From Osmia lignaria lignaria (lineage: Eukaryota; Arthropoda; Insecta; Hymenoptera; Megachilidae): a DNA stretch of 64,000 nucleotides. Position numbers and translations under genes: made by a program. Positions 27,501 to 42,500 of the stretch are shown piece by piece. The notes under the pieces are model-generated. The model was not told where the DNA came from and searched no databases. It saw only the letters and a list, made by a program, of their open reading frames with translations. Location: NCBI RefSeq assembly GCF_051020975.1, contig NC_135042.1:8889888-8953887 (forward strand), written 5' to 3'. Position 1 is the stretch's first letter. Every line of letters begins with the position of its first letter.

Positions 27501-30500
27501 TGAAAAGGTTGCCTCTTTTTTTTGCTAATTACGAGAGAAATATGAAATATTCAAACGACTAATTGTCTGTGCTGTTTCACTGTGAAATTTTTAATAATAT
27601 TGACTTTGATAAACTTAATTTTTTACACGAACCAACCCCTTAACTTATAATTATTTTGCTAAAAATAAAAGTTTCAAATTATTCATGGAGTATGGAACCA
27701 CTGAAAATTTTACACTGTACACAGTACAGTATTTCCAGGCAAAGGAATTTTAACTGGATGCGTATCATCGTTCATACGAATGTGCACGTCGCGTTTTTCT
27801 TCAAAATTAATTCCCCGCTTTTCAAAACAGGCTTGTAGATCGTTGTTTTTTACGTGTATGCAATAAAACTGGTAGTATATGTATGAAGTACCGTTGTTAC
27901 GCAGTGTTGGACCTTTTTCTGTTGCGACAGATCAGATGGAACGTTTTCATGCGTTAATGCAATCTCGGCAAATAAATCTGAAGTAATACTGTTATACGTC
28001 CCATCTCGTTGCTGATATTAAATGTTGAAGAGGACAGGGAAGAGGGGACGTAGATAGATAACGGGTGTAGGAGAGAGGAGAATATTAAAATCGATCCAAC
28101 GGATAGGACTTCACAGATAGAAGTGCCTTTTTTACTTGTTTCGTGTAAATTGTTTAGTGCCTACTGGAGATGCAGTAATATTTTCAACTAATATTTTTAC
28201 CAGACTTTCTTATGTCGCTTTATGTACTCGAGCAATTTACATAAAGTGATTTGTGCATACAAATTTTCATAAATACGCTGAATTGATAGACTGTTTATAA
28301 AATTCCTATTCGAATTTTTATTCACACCTATGGAAATTAACTTTAGTGCAGTAGGAAGTAATAAAAATGACCAAAGGAAGCTGTATCAGATAGCTGTCAG
28401 TCAATATGACAGCTAGTACGATGTAAAAGTGTGTTGATATACTTTATGATGTAAAGTAGAAATTGATGCATCATTACTTAAATTTCCTGTTGTTTTAGCA
28501 TAGACCAAAAGACATCGCGTGAGATCATTTCCAGTCGGAAGCTGCGTAGAAACAGATGCTGAAAATTGCAGATTTTCTCCTTCTTTTCCGGAAATCATTC
28601 TTCCTACTATCTGAGTTTTCATTTCTTTCTTTGTATATTTACTGTCAAACGTTCTTCTTTTTACCTGACGTTTTTTATTCTTGAAAATCTCTTACATATG
28701 GAATTACTATTAATGTAAAGTAAGTGTAAAGTAGTGAAAAGTAGAAGAAGATGATAATATCAGATGCTGGTTCAGAACACCCAATTTTTCGAAGATGCTC
28801 AGGCTATGCAGATGATGTATCAACACTTATGGTTGTAGGTGACGTCCCACCTGTCAGTGACAGTCTACGTGGAGGACATAAACGATCATGCACCGCAATT
28901 TGTCGATGCGCCTTACCATGTAACCGTGGACGAGCTAACCCCAGTCGGTGAGATGAACCGCATACAAACTAGTCTTAACTTCAACTCTGTTCAGTACATT
29001 AATATCAATTATTATTCAGAAGCCATATGCAATTATGCCACTTGCTGCAAACAGAAAAAATTATACTATTTTTTTCTGAATATAATCATTTTGCTTTCTG
29101 AGCGGTTTCATCAAAAGATCGGTTTAATCTTCCTCGTTCACGGTATCGGAACCGAAACCGATTTCAAAATTGAACGAGAAAGCTTAAACGCGATCAACGG
29201 AACGTTCCACGGCCGATTGGAGGCGTGGAAAGCGTAAGGTAACCGAAAATCAATCGAATTTCGCGTTTCGAATCGCAGGTGTCACGATATTCCGTGGGAT
29301 TCACGCGATCGACGGGGACAAGCCTAACACACCGAACAGTGATATCCACTACGCGATAGTGAAAGGCAACGAGCAGGGCAAATTTTCACTGGAATCCGGC
29401 CACAGAACCGCTCTTATACTTCGTAAACCGGTGGACTACGACAACGGCGATCGAGAGTTCACGCTGGTCATTGCGGCCACGGTGAGTACACGATATGATA
29501 TTGCACGCAGCGATCCTTCCATTAGAAAAGTCGAGCCACGGTGAAAGTTCTTCAACGTCGACGTTACCGCTGTAATTTATCGTAACGAGCGTCTTGTTTT
29601 AGTTCTACTTCGAGGTGGATTTTCAATTTGTAACTTGCCGAAAGTAGAGTATATATAATAATAGCTTGTTTCACCATACATTTCTCTTAGAATTGGTCAG
29701 GTCCGTCCGAGACCCCCTGCAGTTTAACACTTTCGCTACCAGTACTCGGTTGGAAATTCGTTCATCATACGAGACTCTAGAAATTCATTGATATATTTTA
29801 GGATCGAGGAGTACCAGCTAGATCTACAAATACCACCGTGAAGATCACAATCGTGGACAACGATGATCTTGATCCTAAGTTCACGCGGGACGTGTACAAG
29901 GCAAAGATTTACGAATTCTATCCAATGCCGGTGAGTATCGAGCTAACATTTCTTTATAGGAATTGAAAGACTGTAATTTACTGATATTTGTATTATTCTT
30001 CTTTTTTTTAAATATTGAGCTAAGGCAGTGGTTATGGCGGTATAGTCATTCTTGGTATTAAAAGAGTTAAAAGCGATCTTTACACCATATTTTGAACAAT
30101 AGATCTGCGATACAACACATTAATCAGATAATCAACTGATAATATCGCGATGCTGCAATCGTATGATGCAGCAACAGAGCACATCACGGTATAATTGTAT
30201 AAAAGCAGCGATAATTAAGCGGCAGGAGAGATTAGTTAATTATGCAATCGCGAAGCGGCTTCGCCATTTACGCTAGATATATCCGCCGGCAATGACCGCG
30301 TCAACGCTGGATGATCGTCGATGGAAGTCGCATATTACGGAACAAACGAACCCCAGAAACTTTCTACGTAGCCATCGAGGCGCATCGCTTCCTCCACTCA
30401 TATGACTTGTACGACATTAACCCTTGGACGACAGTATTTTTCTTTTTTTATTTCATTAAACTCCAAATATTTAGGTTTATTGCATTCAGTGCTAAACTAT

Positions 30501-33500
30501 GAGGAAGTAGTATTTATGTTCAAGGAGCCTTCATAAAATTTGGAAAAATAAGAAAACGTGTTCAATTTATAATTAATGGTAAAAAAAGTTTCAAGCGTTT
30601 CTGCTTAGTTAATTAGAAACTTGAAAACGACTGTCATAAACATATCTTCATATTTAACATCTCTGTACATCGACACCATGCAGAGTTGCATTTTGATGAA
30701 GAAACACAAAATCTCTAGCTTGTCCCTGTTAAATCCGAAGTTGTCGAAGCGATATAAATAAGCAGAAACGATTAATTCAACGCTTTCCAAGTGCGTCGCG
30801 TTCTCGAGCATTAGCCGACACGTAATCGCAGCCGAATAAATCGTCGAAGCGGTGTGCAAGCTCGAAAGTCGAACGCGCCGCGATATTTATCGCGAATAGA
30901 ATTGCACGATCATGTTTTCCTTCGGAACGAAATTTATACCTCAAGGTTCTCCAGCTCGCAGAAAGTATTAACCTCTGACATTCACGATGTGGCACAGCCT
31001 AGATTACGAGCGTCGCGTGTAACAGAAACGGCCAACGAGACGATTCGTCGCGACGAACGGAGCTAATAATGGTACTGAGAACAGTATCGAATTTTACGTA
31101 TCACTTGACAAACTTATGCTACCTCGTGCTTTCGGTCCTGAGAAAATTCACTCGGAAAGCTTTGCGAACGTTTAACGGTGAAACTCGATTTAATGGATGT
31201 CCGTCGAGGTCTTTCGTTAAATGGATAGAGACGGTCGTTTGTGGTCTGGATTAAACTGTTCCTCCGGGATGGAGTGTTAAGAAGTAAATAGTTGCCGGGA
31301 TATTTCCGAAGAATCTTAGGGTGGTGGGTTGTGATTTAGTTTCGGCTTTTGCCAGTCCAATTGATGATTTTGTTTTGGTTCTTCTATTTTTTGTACAAAA
31401 ATCAATATTGACCTTGTATATTGTCATATTGTATTTAGAGTTGAACGAAAGTAACGAAGTAGTAAAGATACTCCTCTTTATGCAGAGTGAATGTTCATTG
31501 ACATATGACCCAGCAGGAATGACGGAACACGTACAAGTACTTATTCGCCGCTGGGGATATGAGTATGCCGTGAAAGTGACAGGATCGCAATAGTCATTTA
31601 TTTATTATATTGACAGAATATCGGTAAATTGATCAAATAATGAGTAGAGTTACAAGCACTAGGAATTCTTCAAGTAACACGGTCATTGTAATATTCATAA
31701 ATCTATTACAGCCCATCTTTAATATATTTTCTAGGATTACCCGATCTTCATGCAGATCAACTTCACCACGCCGATCCAAGCAACCGATTGCGACCGGGAT
31801 ATCAACGTGGCCGTCCGTTACGACATAATATCCGGCAACGAGCGAGGTTTCTTCCATCTGGACCCGAAGAACGGTACCCTGTACCTTAAACGAGCGATCG
31901 ATCTGGATGCCGAAATGATTTTACCATCGAACACTTTCACCTTGCAAATCCATGCCTCTCAGGTGGATAATCCGTTGAAGACAGCGGTGGCTAGGGTAGA
32001 GGTTGAAGTGTTGGACCTGAACGACAATCTTCCAGATTTTGAAGTGGATCTATATAATATTAGTATCGTGGAGAATCTGCCAAACGGTTTTAGCGTTTTA
32101 CAAGTGATCGCCCATGATCGTGATCAAGGAGAAAATGGTCAATTTGATTACGAATTGCAAGATCCATCAGGCGCCTTCTCTGTGGATCCTAGATCAGGAT
32201 GGCTGATGGTGAAGGACCAGTCGGTTCTGGATCGAGAGAAACGGGACCATTTACGAATGAAGGTTTATAATTAAAAAATTTTTAATTTGAAATAAGTTCA
32301 ATAAAATTGATCCATTTCATAAGCAAACCTTATTATATAATTACAAATTAACCAGGTCCTCGCCATAGAACGAAAACCCAGCGTCGTCCTCGGTGGAAGA
32401 GGAAATGGTTCCTCCGTGGACGTCGAAGTAACGTTACTCGATGCAAACGACAACAATCCGATCTTCGTTCCCGGAAATCTTTACGAATTGGTAGCTAGAA
32501 GTGACTACAAGGTGGGTACCGTCCTTGGACAGGTACACGCGGTCGACGAGGACCTAGGTCCAAACGGCATGGTCAGGTACAAGCTGCAGAAACCGGGAAA
32601 CTCGTCCACCAGGACACCACCGTTTGCCGTAGACGAAATCACTGGTATGATCACCGTTTCCGAGAGTCCTATTCTCGAAGGAAGACACGCGATCTTCGTG
32701 GAGGCTGCGGATCAGCCGGCGAATCCAAGTGAAAGGAGATTCTCCCTGGCTGTTGTCACAGTAGATGTCTTTAGATCTGATGGTGAGAGTCTTTCTCTTT
32801 CTCGAGCTGTTTATGGTGTGCATGGGAAAACACGTGGACGCATGGAAAGCGGTCAATTAATCCCTTAAGTGGTCATGTCGTATATGTACGTCATGACCAA
32901 AGACAATATACAGTGGGAACGACGGTGAGCCATAAATTTTAAGGGATTAAAGTTGGAATAATAAAAAAAAAAGAACAGGTTCCGTCAAGCCTTTGATTAT
33001 CTTCAAACGTTAAAATCCATTTAATTGATTAAATTCAGTGATAAAATGAATCTTCCTCGGCAAATCCATCTGTCATCGGCACATTATCGTAGTTTCTATT
33101 TATTCCCTCGACACGAATCACAAGAATCTAGAAAACATCTGCAGGAACAGTCTCTGTTCGACTGTGGAAATCTACAGACTCGTATCTCGAGGGTATTCCT
33201 CGAATGTAGCACAGATATTTTCCATACATCCATCGGCGAGAAAGAAGATCCTAAAATATTTCCCCGCCTAGTGTTTCACCGGATGTTTCTGAAGTAGAAG
33301 AAATTTTTATCGCACTCCAAATGATTTTCGTGCTTCATCGTATCTCGAGCATCTACGACAAATCGCGAATGAAAATGAATTTTCACGACGTTCGTTCGGT
33401 GTTGCAGGACCGGAGTCGTTGGAACCAGACTTTGTGGGTGCTCCTTACGAATTTTGGGTCGGTGCCAACGTTCCAGTCGGCACGAGCGTCGGGCAAATGC

Positions 33501-36500
33501 GCTTGAACGACGCTGTAAAGACCAACGATCTGATCTATGATCTCTTACACAGCTACGAAGAAGGAGGTACGTGTTTAGAAGAAATTAACTAATCAACAGG
33601 TGCATTTTCCTCACCACTTTCTAGATAAAAAAAGTATTCCAAGTTTCTATTAGGCGATTTCCAAGACCTTTAAGATTTTTTTACTTCGAATAATTATTGA
33701 AATAGAAATTTTAATAATTGCAGTAAAGGATGATCGAATATCCATTATAGTTTATAGTGAAAAATTTACCTAATCTCGAAAAGCTTATGTCTAAGCTAAT
33801 ATGGAACACATGCTGCATAAACACGTGATGGAATTTCAGTTCCATTCGCCGTGGAGGAGCGTTCAGGAACGATTACGGTGGTCGACGAGATCGAACGATA
33901 CGACCGATCGACCTTCGACTTCGAGGCGGTAGTCACCGACGAAAGAGAGTTGATGTTGATCACAAACGTGTCCATCCACGTGGTCGACCCCAACGACGAG
34001 CGTGGAATCTTTACGAAGTAAGTGAAACTCCCGTGTTCGCCTTATACTGCATTCTAATGAGTGAAATGCGCTTTTGTTTCTCCTCGTAACGAGGGAATTG
34101 AGATCGATGCCGAAGATAGAGCTTCCGAGGTTACGTTCGTTAGCCTTAATCACTTGGAGGACAAATTTTGTCATGGTTCAAATGAGAAAATAATATCAGG
34201 AACAATGACGATTAAAATCGCAAAGTATCTCTGATCCAAGATGTCATTTGAATAAATCTAAAGTTTAATTGTCTATTCAAGAAGTAAACTGAGATCGAAA
34301 GTTTCGAGTTACTCGGTTCACGGGTTCTCGGTGTTGCTCCGCAACAATCGATACCTACGTTGATTTCGTTTCGGTAACTCGAGCGAACACCGCGAAAGGT
34401 CAGAAGTCGACGGCTCTGCGGAATTCTCTGTTTGCTTATCCGAAAGTCGATGGCCGTTGATTGCAGGGGAACGACCACCGCCCCTCTCGTCTTCCACGCG
34501 AAGGAAAACGTTCCTGGCACGTATATTGGGCAAGTGCTTCCTCAGAATGCCACCGGACCGACTACTACCACTGGAACCCACTTTTTTATCGTCAATCAAC
34601 AGGATGTGCCTGATATCTCCATCACAGAAGACGGCTCCCTATACGCGCCTCATGGTCTTGATAGGGAGACCAAGCAGAATTACAGTATCACCGTGATCGC
34701 GGAAAGTCCACGAGGGGTTGGAGTTTTCCAAGTAAGTTGGAACTTGGTAACTTGACAATTCATTTATGGCGAGTCAGTTACTGTTGGAGGGATGTGATTG
34801 TACAAAGGGATTTTATGGATCTGGTTAACTCTTAGGTTTCAAACTGGTACATAGATTTCAAGAAGATAAAGTTTGTAAAAATGATTTTCTCACTCCATTA
34901 GGGGAAAGAAATTGATTTCTTTCTGCTAGATTTATTCCTTCCTGTTTCTTTATTTCGTTTCGACGTGAAACGTATACTATTTCCAAATAAGATATCTGCT
35001 AAGTAAGTCTCAACCATCAGTCTGAGGGGTGAGATCGTGCGATGGGGTTCGCGGATCTCGTTAAACAGCACTTAAGGAGATTTTCTTTCGGACTGAAAGT
35101 AACGTGAAATTGATAGCGGTCGTTCGTTTCCCGGGAAAAGGATGTAGAAGGGGCAAGAAACTGTTTCAGCTAAAGATCTCGTTGAATCTGTAGATAGAAA
35201 AAAGAAACAATTAAAAAAATAATTTTTCATAGTCATTTAAATTGATTTTTTCATAATTCTTTTGTTCTTTTCTTTTCTTTTATTAATCTTGTAAATTTGT
35301 CAATTTTAATTTTGTAATCAAAAACAAGGGTAACTTCGATAGAAGCTCGACTATCTTCAAGAAACCTTGACCTGATTCTTCGCATCTTGAACTTCGAAAC
35401 GTTCTTAAACAATCTAAGTTCCATTCTGTGTCGCGAATGAACGCTGACATCCGTGCAATGGATACACCGATCCCCTTCCGTTTGACAGCAGGTGTTGAAA
35501 ATATCATCCTTGAACCGCACCATGTTTGCAGATTCAACTTTCGGAATATTCGACCACCGAAGCTAATAGAAGTTCCAAGGATATAGGGATGACGTGCGAA
35601 ATTTTTAATTTAAAAAATTCGAACGAAGGCCATGTACTTCGTTCAAGGATCTCTTGTTGTAGAAACAAATTTCAACTTTCATTTGTGAAATCATCGAAAG
35701 CCCTTTGTTATTACAGACAGATAACATTCGAATACATTTTGTATTTTGTATTAATACGTGCATTAATATTTGTAAATTAATAATTAAATAATTTAAGAAG
35801 AACACTGCTGAACGAGCAAATTTTCTCTAAATTATTTTAGGTAACAGTGATCGTTCTGGACGAAAATGATCACCCCCCAGTGTTCACGATGCCCTTGTAC
35901 GAAGGTACGATCCTCGAGAACAGCCCAGCAGGGACGAAAGTTAACTTATCGAATCCAATAGCGGCTACGGACAAGGACGAGGGCATAAATCAGAACTTCG
36001 TGTTCAGTTTGCATGGCGAGGGTAGCGAGCTTTTCAGAATTCATCCGACGACTGGTTTAGTGTACTTCGAAGGAATCGATGACCGTACATTGGATAGAGA
36101 AACTAGAGGGGGTTACAATTTCACGATCGTTGCTAAAGATAGCGGTAAGTTTCTCCCTTCTGACTACGGGGAACAGAACTGAAATTAGTTCGAAAAGAAT
36201 GCAATCGTAAAGTTTCAATGCTTACGGAACATAATGTGGTAAGAAAGTTTTATGAGCGAATGTAACTTCATACTGCCTTCTTTTCCTCTGAAAGTTTACA
36301 CCCAGAAATATTTCGAAGTTGAGTAAAGTAAGAAAATCAAGTGAAGTTTGAAATATTTTATAGCCTAATGAATTCGTAAATTAATCTGAAAGATTTTATT
36401 CATATTTTTCACCTCCTTTTCCTTTCTTTTTCGGACAATTTTCCAGGAAGTCTAACTTCGGAGTCAAGGTTAATGATAACAGTAACCGACGTGAACGACA

Positions 36501-39500
36501 ATCCTCCGAGTTTCATACGAATGATCGTATTACCGGATCAGGGTGTTCGAGTTTCAAACGAGCCCGATATCGAGCCACCGTTCGAAGGGAACGACGTGCT
36601 CGATATGAGCGAGCAAGCCACCGGAAGCAACCCTCCTAGCAGCCGTCGTTCTCCTCTTCTTCTTGTGCCGGAGAACGCGACGATCGGCGCACCGATAATA
36701 CGACTACTCGCCGAGGACAAGGACGAGGGCGGGAACGCGGCGATAACGTACAGTTTGGGAAACGAGACGACTTCCGGTGACGACGTTAGATTGCGAAGGT
36801 TCGACAAGACCAACCGCAGATACTTTCACCTCGATCCAAGGTCAGCAGAGATATCGGTGGCCAGAGGACTTCCGGCTGAAACTAATATTCGTTTGCTTGT
36901 GGTGGCTAAAGACTCTGGTGGTCTTGCGGACAATATCACTATCAGGATCCACGTGGTCGATGTGAACGACCATGCGCCCATCTTCGACAAGTCCTGGTAC
37001 ACATTCGACGTACCTGAAGGAACCTATGCTGGATATACTCTTGGTACTGTTCAAGCTGTTGATGCTGATTTTGGAGTAAATGCAAATGTCAGCTACGAGC
37101 TGATATTAAATAATGAAAACCTAGAGAATTCGGAGAGTACCTCAAGATCCTTCGAAATTGCTCCTTATCAAGGAACAATTAGAGTTAGCGGTGTTTTGGA
37201 CAGAGAGACAGCGCCTACTCATAGACTCCTAGTGATGGCTCGTGATAATGGTACACCGCAATTAAGCTCAACGGTGGAAGTTGAAGTGAACGTGTTAGAC
37301 GTGAACGACAATTCTCCCATGTTCTTCGGTTACGACGAGATGGAGAAAGATGAGAATGGAGATCTGTTACCGGTTTATCACGCTTCAGTGTTCGAAAACA
37401 GTCCCGTAGGCGGCCAGGTGATCAAAGTATACGCCAACGATACCGACTTCGCTGGAAACGGGAACGGTTTGATTCTCTTCGACTTGAGTCACCAGGGACA
37501 TCCCGAAAAACAGTATTTCGCCATCGACAGTAAAGAGGGTACCATCACGACGATTGCCACTCTAGACTATGAAACTCAGAAGAGTCATCGATTGACGGTC
37601 ACTGCTAGCGATCTCGGGACTCCGGTTAGCTTGACCTCCTCAGCGGTAGTCATCGTTACCGTATTGAACGTCGACGACGACGAAGAGGAGGCTGACAACG
37701 AGGTACATAAGACTCCTTCGTTTAAGAGTCGATATTATGAAGTGGAGGTTGAGGAAAACGTTCCTGTGCCCGTTATGGTCGCTCAGTTGGACGTGGCCGA
37801 TGGCCAGCAAGGAGATCACATCAGGTACAGCATCGTTGCTGATGATAACAATGCTAGAGAGCACTTCTCGGTCGACCCGAAGAACGGCTCGTTGTATTTG
37901 ATAACGGACGTGGATAGAGAGGTGAACGATCGATACGAGGCCAAGGTCAGAGTTGACAGGGTGAAGATTGGTCGCGGGATGCCCGTGATGATTTACCCGG
38001 TTGTCGGTGAAAGGCTGAATGGTCTGTCGCCTAACGAGGCCAGGGTCGTTGTCAGGGTGAAGGATGTGAACGACAATGCGCCTAGATTCAAGTCAAAGGG
38101 CCGACCCATCTTAGCTGCGGTACCCACTACTGCCCATTATGGGTATGAGGTCGTCAAGGTGGAGGTACGTATACTTGCGTGATATTCGCGCGCGCGCCAA
38201 CCCTCGAAGAAAGCCGAGTTTTAATTCATTTCGCTTCTCGTGTCGCCTCTTACATTTTTTCGTCCCTTTCATCAGCGCCATCGAAGCCGTAGTTTTCTTG
38301 TCTTTCTTTTTCTTACTCTGTGTCTGTGTGTGGGTATGTGTGTTTTTTCTTTATCCCCTTCGTTTCGCCTCTTTACCCCTTCTATACCAATGTGTGCTTT
38401 CCGCTTCGGTGCAAAGGCAATTCTCGTGCGTTTTAGAAACACATGCAGGTATTTTGGGCAGGCTGTTTGTGATTATGTTAAGGTGCTAATGGAGTGGATG
38501 CAAACAGCTAATTGTTTATTATTCTTTTTATTAGAAACATTCGTTTTTATATTTGAAGGGTTCTAAATGCACTTTTATTTTAAATTTATAGAGAAGGGGG
38601 TAGTAACGTACATGTAAATATTCTTTTTCTTTTTATTAATACTTGAAAAGCAAAGGTACAAGATCCATATCGTACAAGATTTAAAAGTGAATGGTGCAAT
38701 ATTGAGTAGGTTGTACAGGTCCTAACTACTTCAAGTATATTTGCATTGCACTCTTTGAACAAATCTGAAATTCAAATCATTGCATTTAACAAAGATTATC
38801 ATGGCAAGTCGTGACCAGCTTGATATTTCTTTCATCGTTTCAATCAATCTCGTTCAAGGTAGTGCTACACTTCAGAATATCAAAGGGTGACCTTGAGATA
38901 CAATGAATTTCTTATCACAACACGGTATCAAAAATGAAGTGAAAATTCGGTCTCTATGCTAATAGGGTGTAACAAAAGAAAATGTCCATTCCCTTAATGG
39001 TCTATTTCGCGCACCCTAGCTACGAATCATTTCGAATTCCATTCCGAAGGCGACGAGTAAAGCAATTAATCACACGACAGGCGGAAGACCCGGACGAGGG
39101 TGCAAACGCCGAGATTCGTTACCAAATTCTTGGCCGGGAAGACGCGCCGCGATTCGCCATTGACCCACTGAGCGGTCAAGTACGATCCGTGGCGAGTTTT
39201 GGCCGTGATGCTGGACGCGTTTTCGGCTTCGATGTGAAGGCCACCGACAGACGGGGCGCCGAGGATGGTCGTAGCAGCATCGCCAACGTCTTCGTAAGTC
39301 TCATTACTTTGAAAACTTTTGCATTTTCTTCTCTTCTGCCGGTTTTAGCACCTCATCGACGAGAAATGCTGTCATAGAACATGTGTCAAGTTTTATAAAA
39401 ATGAAATTTTTGAAACATCCATCTGGCACAATTTCATTCTTACTCATCCTTTATATATTTTATTCATTTTTTATTAACTATCAAAGGGTTTTGATTATTT

Positions 39501-42500
39501 TTAACAATTCATTCTAGAAACAAATATTTCTGTTCCTCTTTTATCTGAGTTGTTTATCTAAAGGTGTACGTGCTGGACGACCAAAAGCAAGTGGTGATGG
39601 TGGTTGGTCGAAGACCCATGGACATAGAGCCTCAACTGGAGAACATCACTGCGTTAGTATAATGAAGCTTGTTGAATAGTCTGTTCGAAAGCTAGATACC
39701 TTTACGAGCTAGTTTCCACCGTGATATTTGTGTTTCTGATAGAAAGGTGTTTTATGAAGAGCATATTCTGCTTGTTAAGGTTTAATTAATGGGCTGAAAG
39801 GCTCATTGTACGGAGAGGGTGGTATGTTTGATTGTGATTGGTGAAGTAGGTCAAGCGCGTGGAATCATTTCGATTTATTTCAATTTTGGAGGAAAGACTG
39901 GTGGAACGTGTAGAGTATTTGAAACGAGAAGGCCTTGCATGGATGGATTAAAAATGAGATTTTAGAGATATCTGTAGCGAAGAAGAAATTTTGTTAACTC
40001 TCATATTAATTTATTGATATGTTTCAATATGCTATCAAATAATTATTAATTAATTTGATATAGGGTGCTGCAAAATGTGACGGGTCTGGATGTTCGAGTG
40101 AGAAAACTGGAGCCACACATTGAAAAGAATCTGATCGACACCACATCGTGAGTAAATAAATCATAAACCTGTTTAAAAGAAAAACATTTTGTATGAAATA
40201 AACAATTTACGTTTTCAGTACTGATGTTTATTTGTATGCAATTGATCCTCATTTAAATGTCATGATAGACATGGACACTTTGCATAAGTAAGTTATTAAA
40301 TTAATCAGTTTTAAAGCTTTGATTTTATTCAACTTCAACGATAATTATATATTGGATGTAAAAATATATTTTTTAGCGTATTTAACACAAAGAAGATGGA
40401 AATCAAACGTGAGTTGGACGAGTACGATGTCTTAGACATCGCCGGAAGTTCTCCACGTCGGGGTAATCAACGTTACCTGTTGTCAACCCTTGAAGTGGGT
40501 GTGGTGGTGCTCGGGTGTGTCGTGTTTGTGGGCGCCCTTGTCACTGCCCTCTGTGTCACTTGCGTTCGCCGAAATAAACGGTACGAGACATAGACTTTAA
40601 CTTCATAATACCACTTTCTAAACAATGTTAATATTAACGTTAACATTTGCCTACAGTCATTTCCTTCATAATTTTATCTTACCAAAATATCATCACAGCA
40701 TCAATATTCTATGCTATTCATCTTAAATTTCTTCTATTTCGACTTTTTATAATCTTATCCTCAACAAAATATTTCGGGTACTATCTGAATGCATTCAAAC
40801 TCAGAACACTATAAAATCTCTGGTATGTTAAAAAAAGCCTGCAAAGATAAAATTCTGTTTTTCCTTCGAGCACATTTTCTGACACGAACAATCGATGCTA
40901 ACCCAAACCGTCGAATTTCACCCTGTTAGTCGCAGACGTCGAGAGAAAGCAATGTTCTCGACCACCAGCCCGATTGGATTCGCTTTGGCAGATCCAGCCG
41001 CAACGTTGCAGAAACCGCCTCTGTTCCCGACCTTCGTGGATGGCCTTCATTACGACCCTGAACCATTCTGCACCGACATGCCGAGGCGACAGAGCATCTG
41101 CGAACACGGAGCCAACTGTGCTCGGTTCCACGCGTAAGTCCATTAATTGATGTGCAGCTGTTTTGTTAGGGTCTCACGGGCGTGCGATGCTTCATTGTCA
41201 AACGTATTAACAATTCGAGTGCGAGGAGGCAGAATCGCGTTTCTGGACGGCCTGTCTAGACCTTGCGATTCTGTGTCAATGCTGCCACCGCAACGGCGCG
41301 TATACGTTTCCCGTAGTTCGATTTTAATTTCGAATTTATACCGATCCGTCTTCGTCGCGAGAAAAGGAGGTGTAGATGGGACAGGTGCGAGGCAAGGTTG
41401 ATTAAAAGCGAACCTGCGTTTTGTCATTTTCTCAACACGACACGCAGAGGTTTCTCACGTTTGCTTTAAATAGAATTTTATAAAATATTTTATGCTAATC
41501 TTCGATGTATTAGAAATAATTATTTTCTACTGCTTTTCTCATACAGACTCGGGTCATTTGTTACAGGTGGATAAAATCAGATATTTAATAATTAAAAGTT
41601 GTAATTGCAAAATTGACTAGAATTTCAAAATCTCAGTTGGAAGTAAGAGTATAAGCATTAATAGTGAAACAAGTTTGTTGGAATAGCAGTAGCAATATTG
41701 ATCGCACACGGCAGTAGTAAAAGTAGCTGCAAGTAGTATAACTCGTTTGTGGTCAGACCGGCGGACGAGATTGCTGGCCAGTTCAGTGTTTATCGAATTG
41801 CGCCCACAATTTTCACTTCTCTGTATCCACGTGGTAGAATCGTAATGATTTATTTACTTTTTATTGAATTATTGACCAATATTCAGAAGAATCGCTCTTC
41901 TCCAATTTATTTCAATTGAGAAAGGACAATGATAGAAAGTGGCCAGTTTTGGAACTGAACGGAAAAGAACAGTTATACCAACTCTTATAATATGAAAAAT
42001 CTGAAAGGAATTTTTCTTTTTCCTTCAGTTTTAAAATTAGCCATCCTCCAGAGGATTATCCTTTCGGCAAACGCAAACAACGCGCTCGAAGTAGCCGTGG
42101 CAGCCGTGGAATTAAATAAAAACCGCGACAAGAGAGGAATGCATTTATTATGAAGGCATTCCACGGCCGGCAAGGTCGTCCGGCAATATACCAAATACTG
42201 TATCAGGGAATTCCCATATCTTTCGCGATGTCGATGCTAGAGACGGCGGGGGTGGTTGCAGGATGGGCGGTTGTAGTAAGCACGCCGGGAGGACGACAGG
42301 GACCCCGAAAGGCCTCGAGGCATCCGCGACGTCCTTGCATTCCAGCGGTCAGGATTCTGGGATCGTGGCGCGCGCCTCCTGCCACTGCAGTCACTCGTCG
42401 AGCCCCTCCAGTGGCGAGAGCAGCAAGTAAGTCGAATTACTTACCGAGCTATTCCTGCTATCTAAATTGAAAGGAGAGTTCGGCCAGATCAATCGAATGG

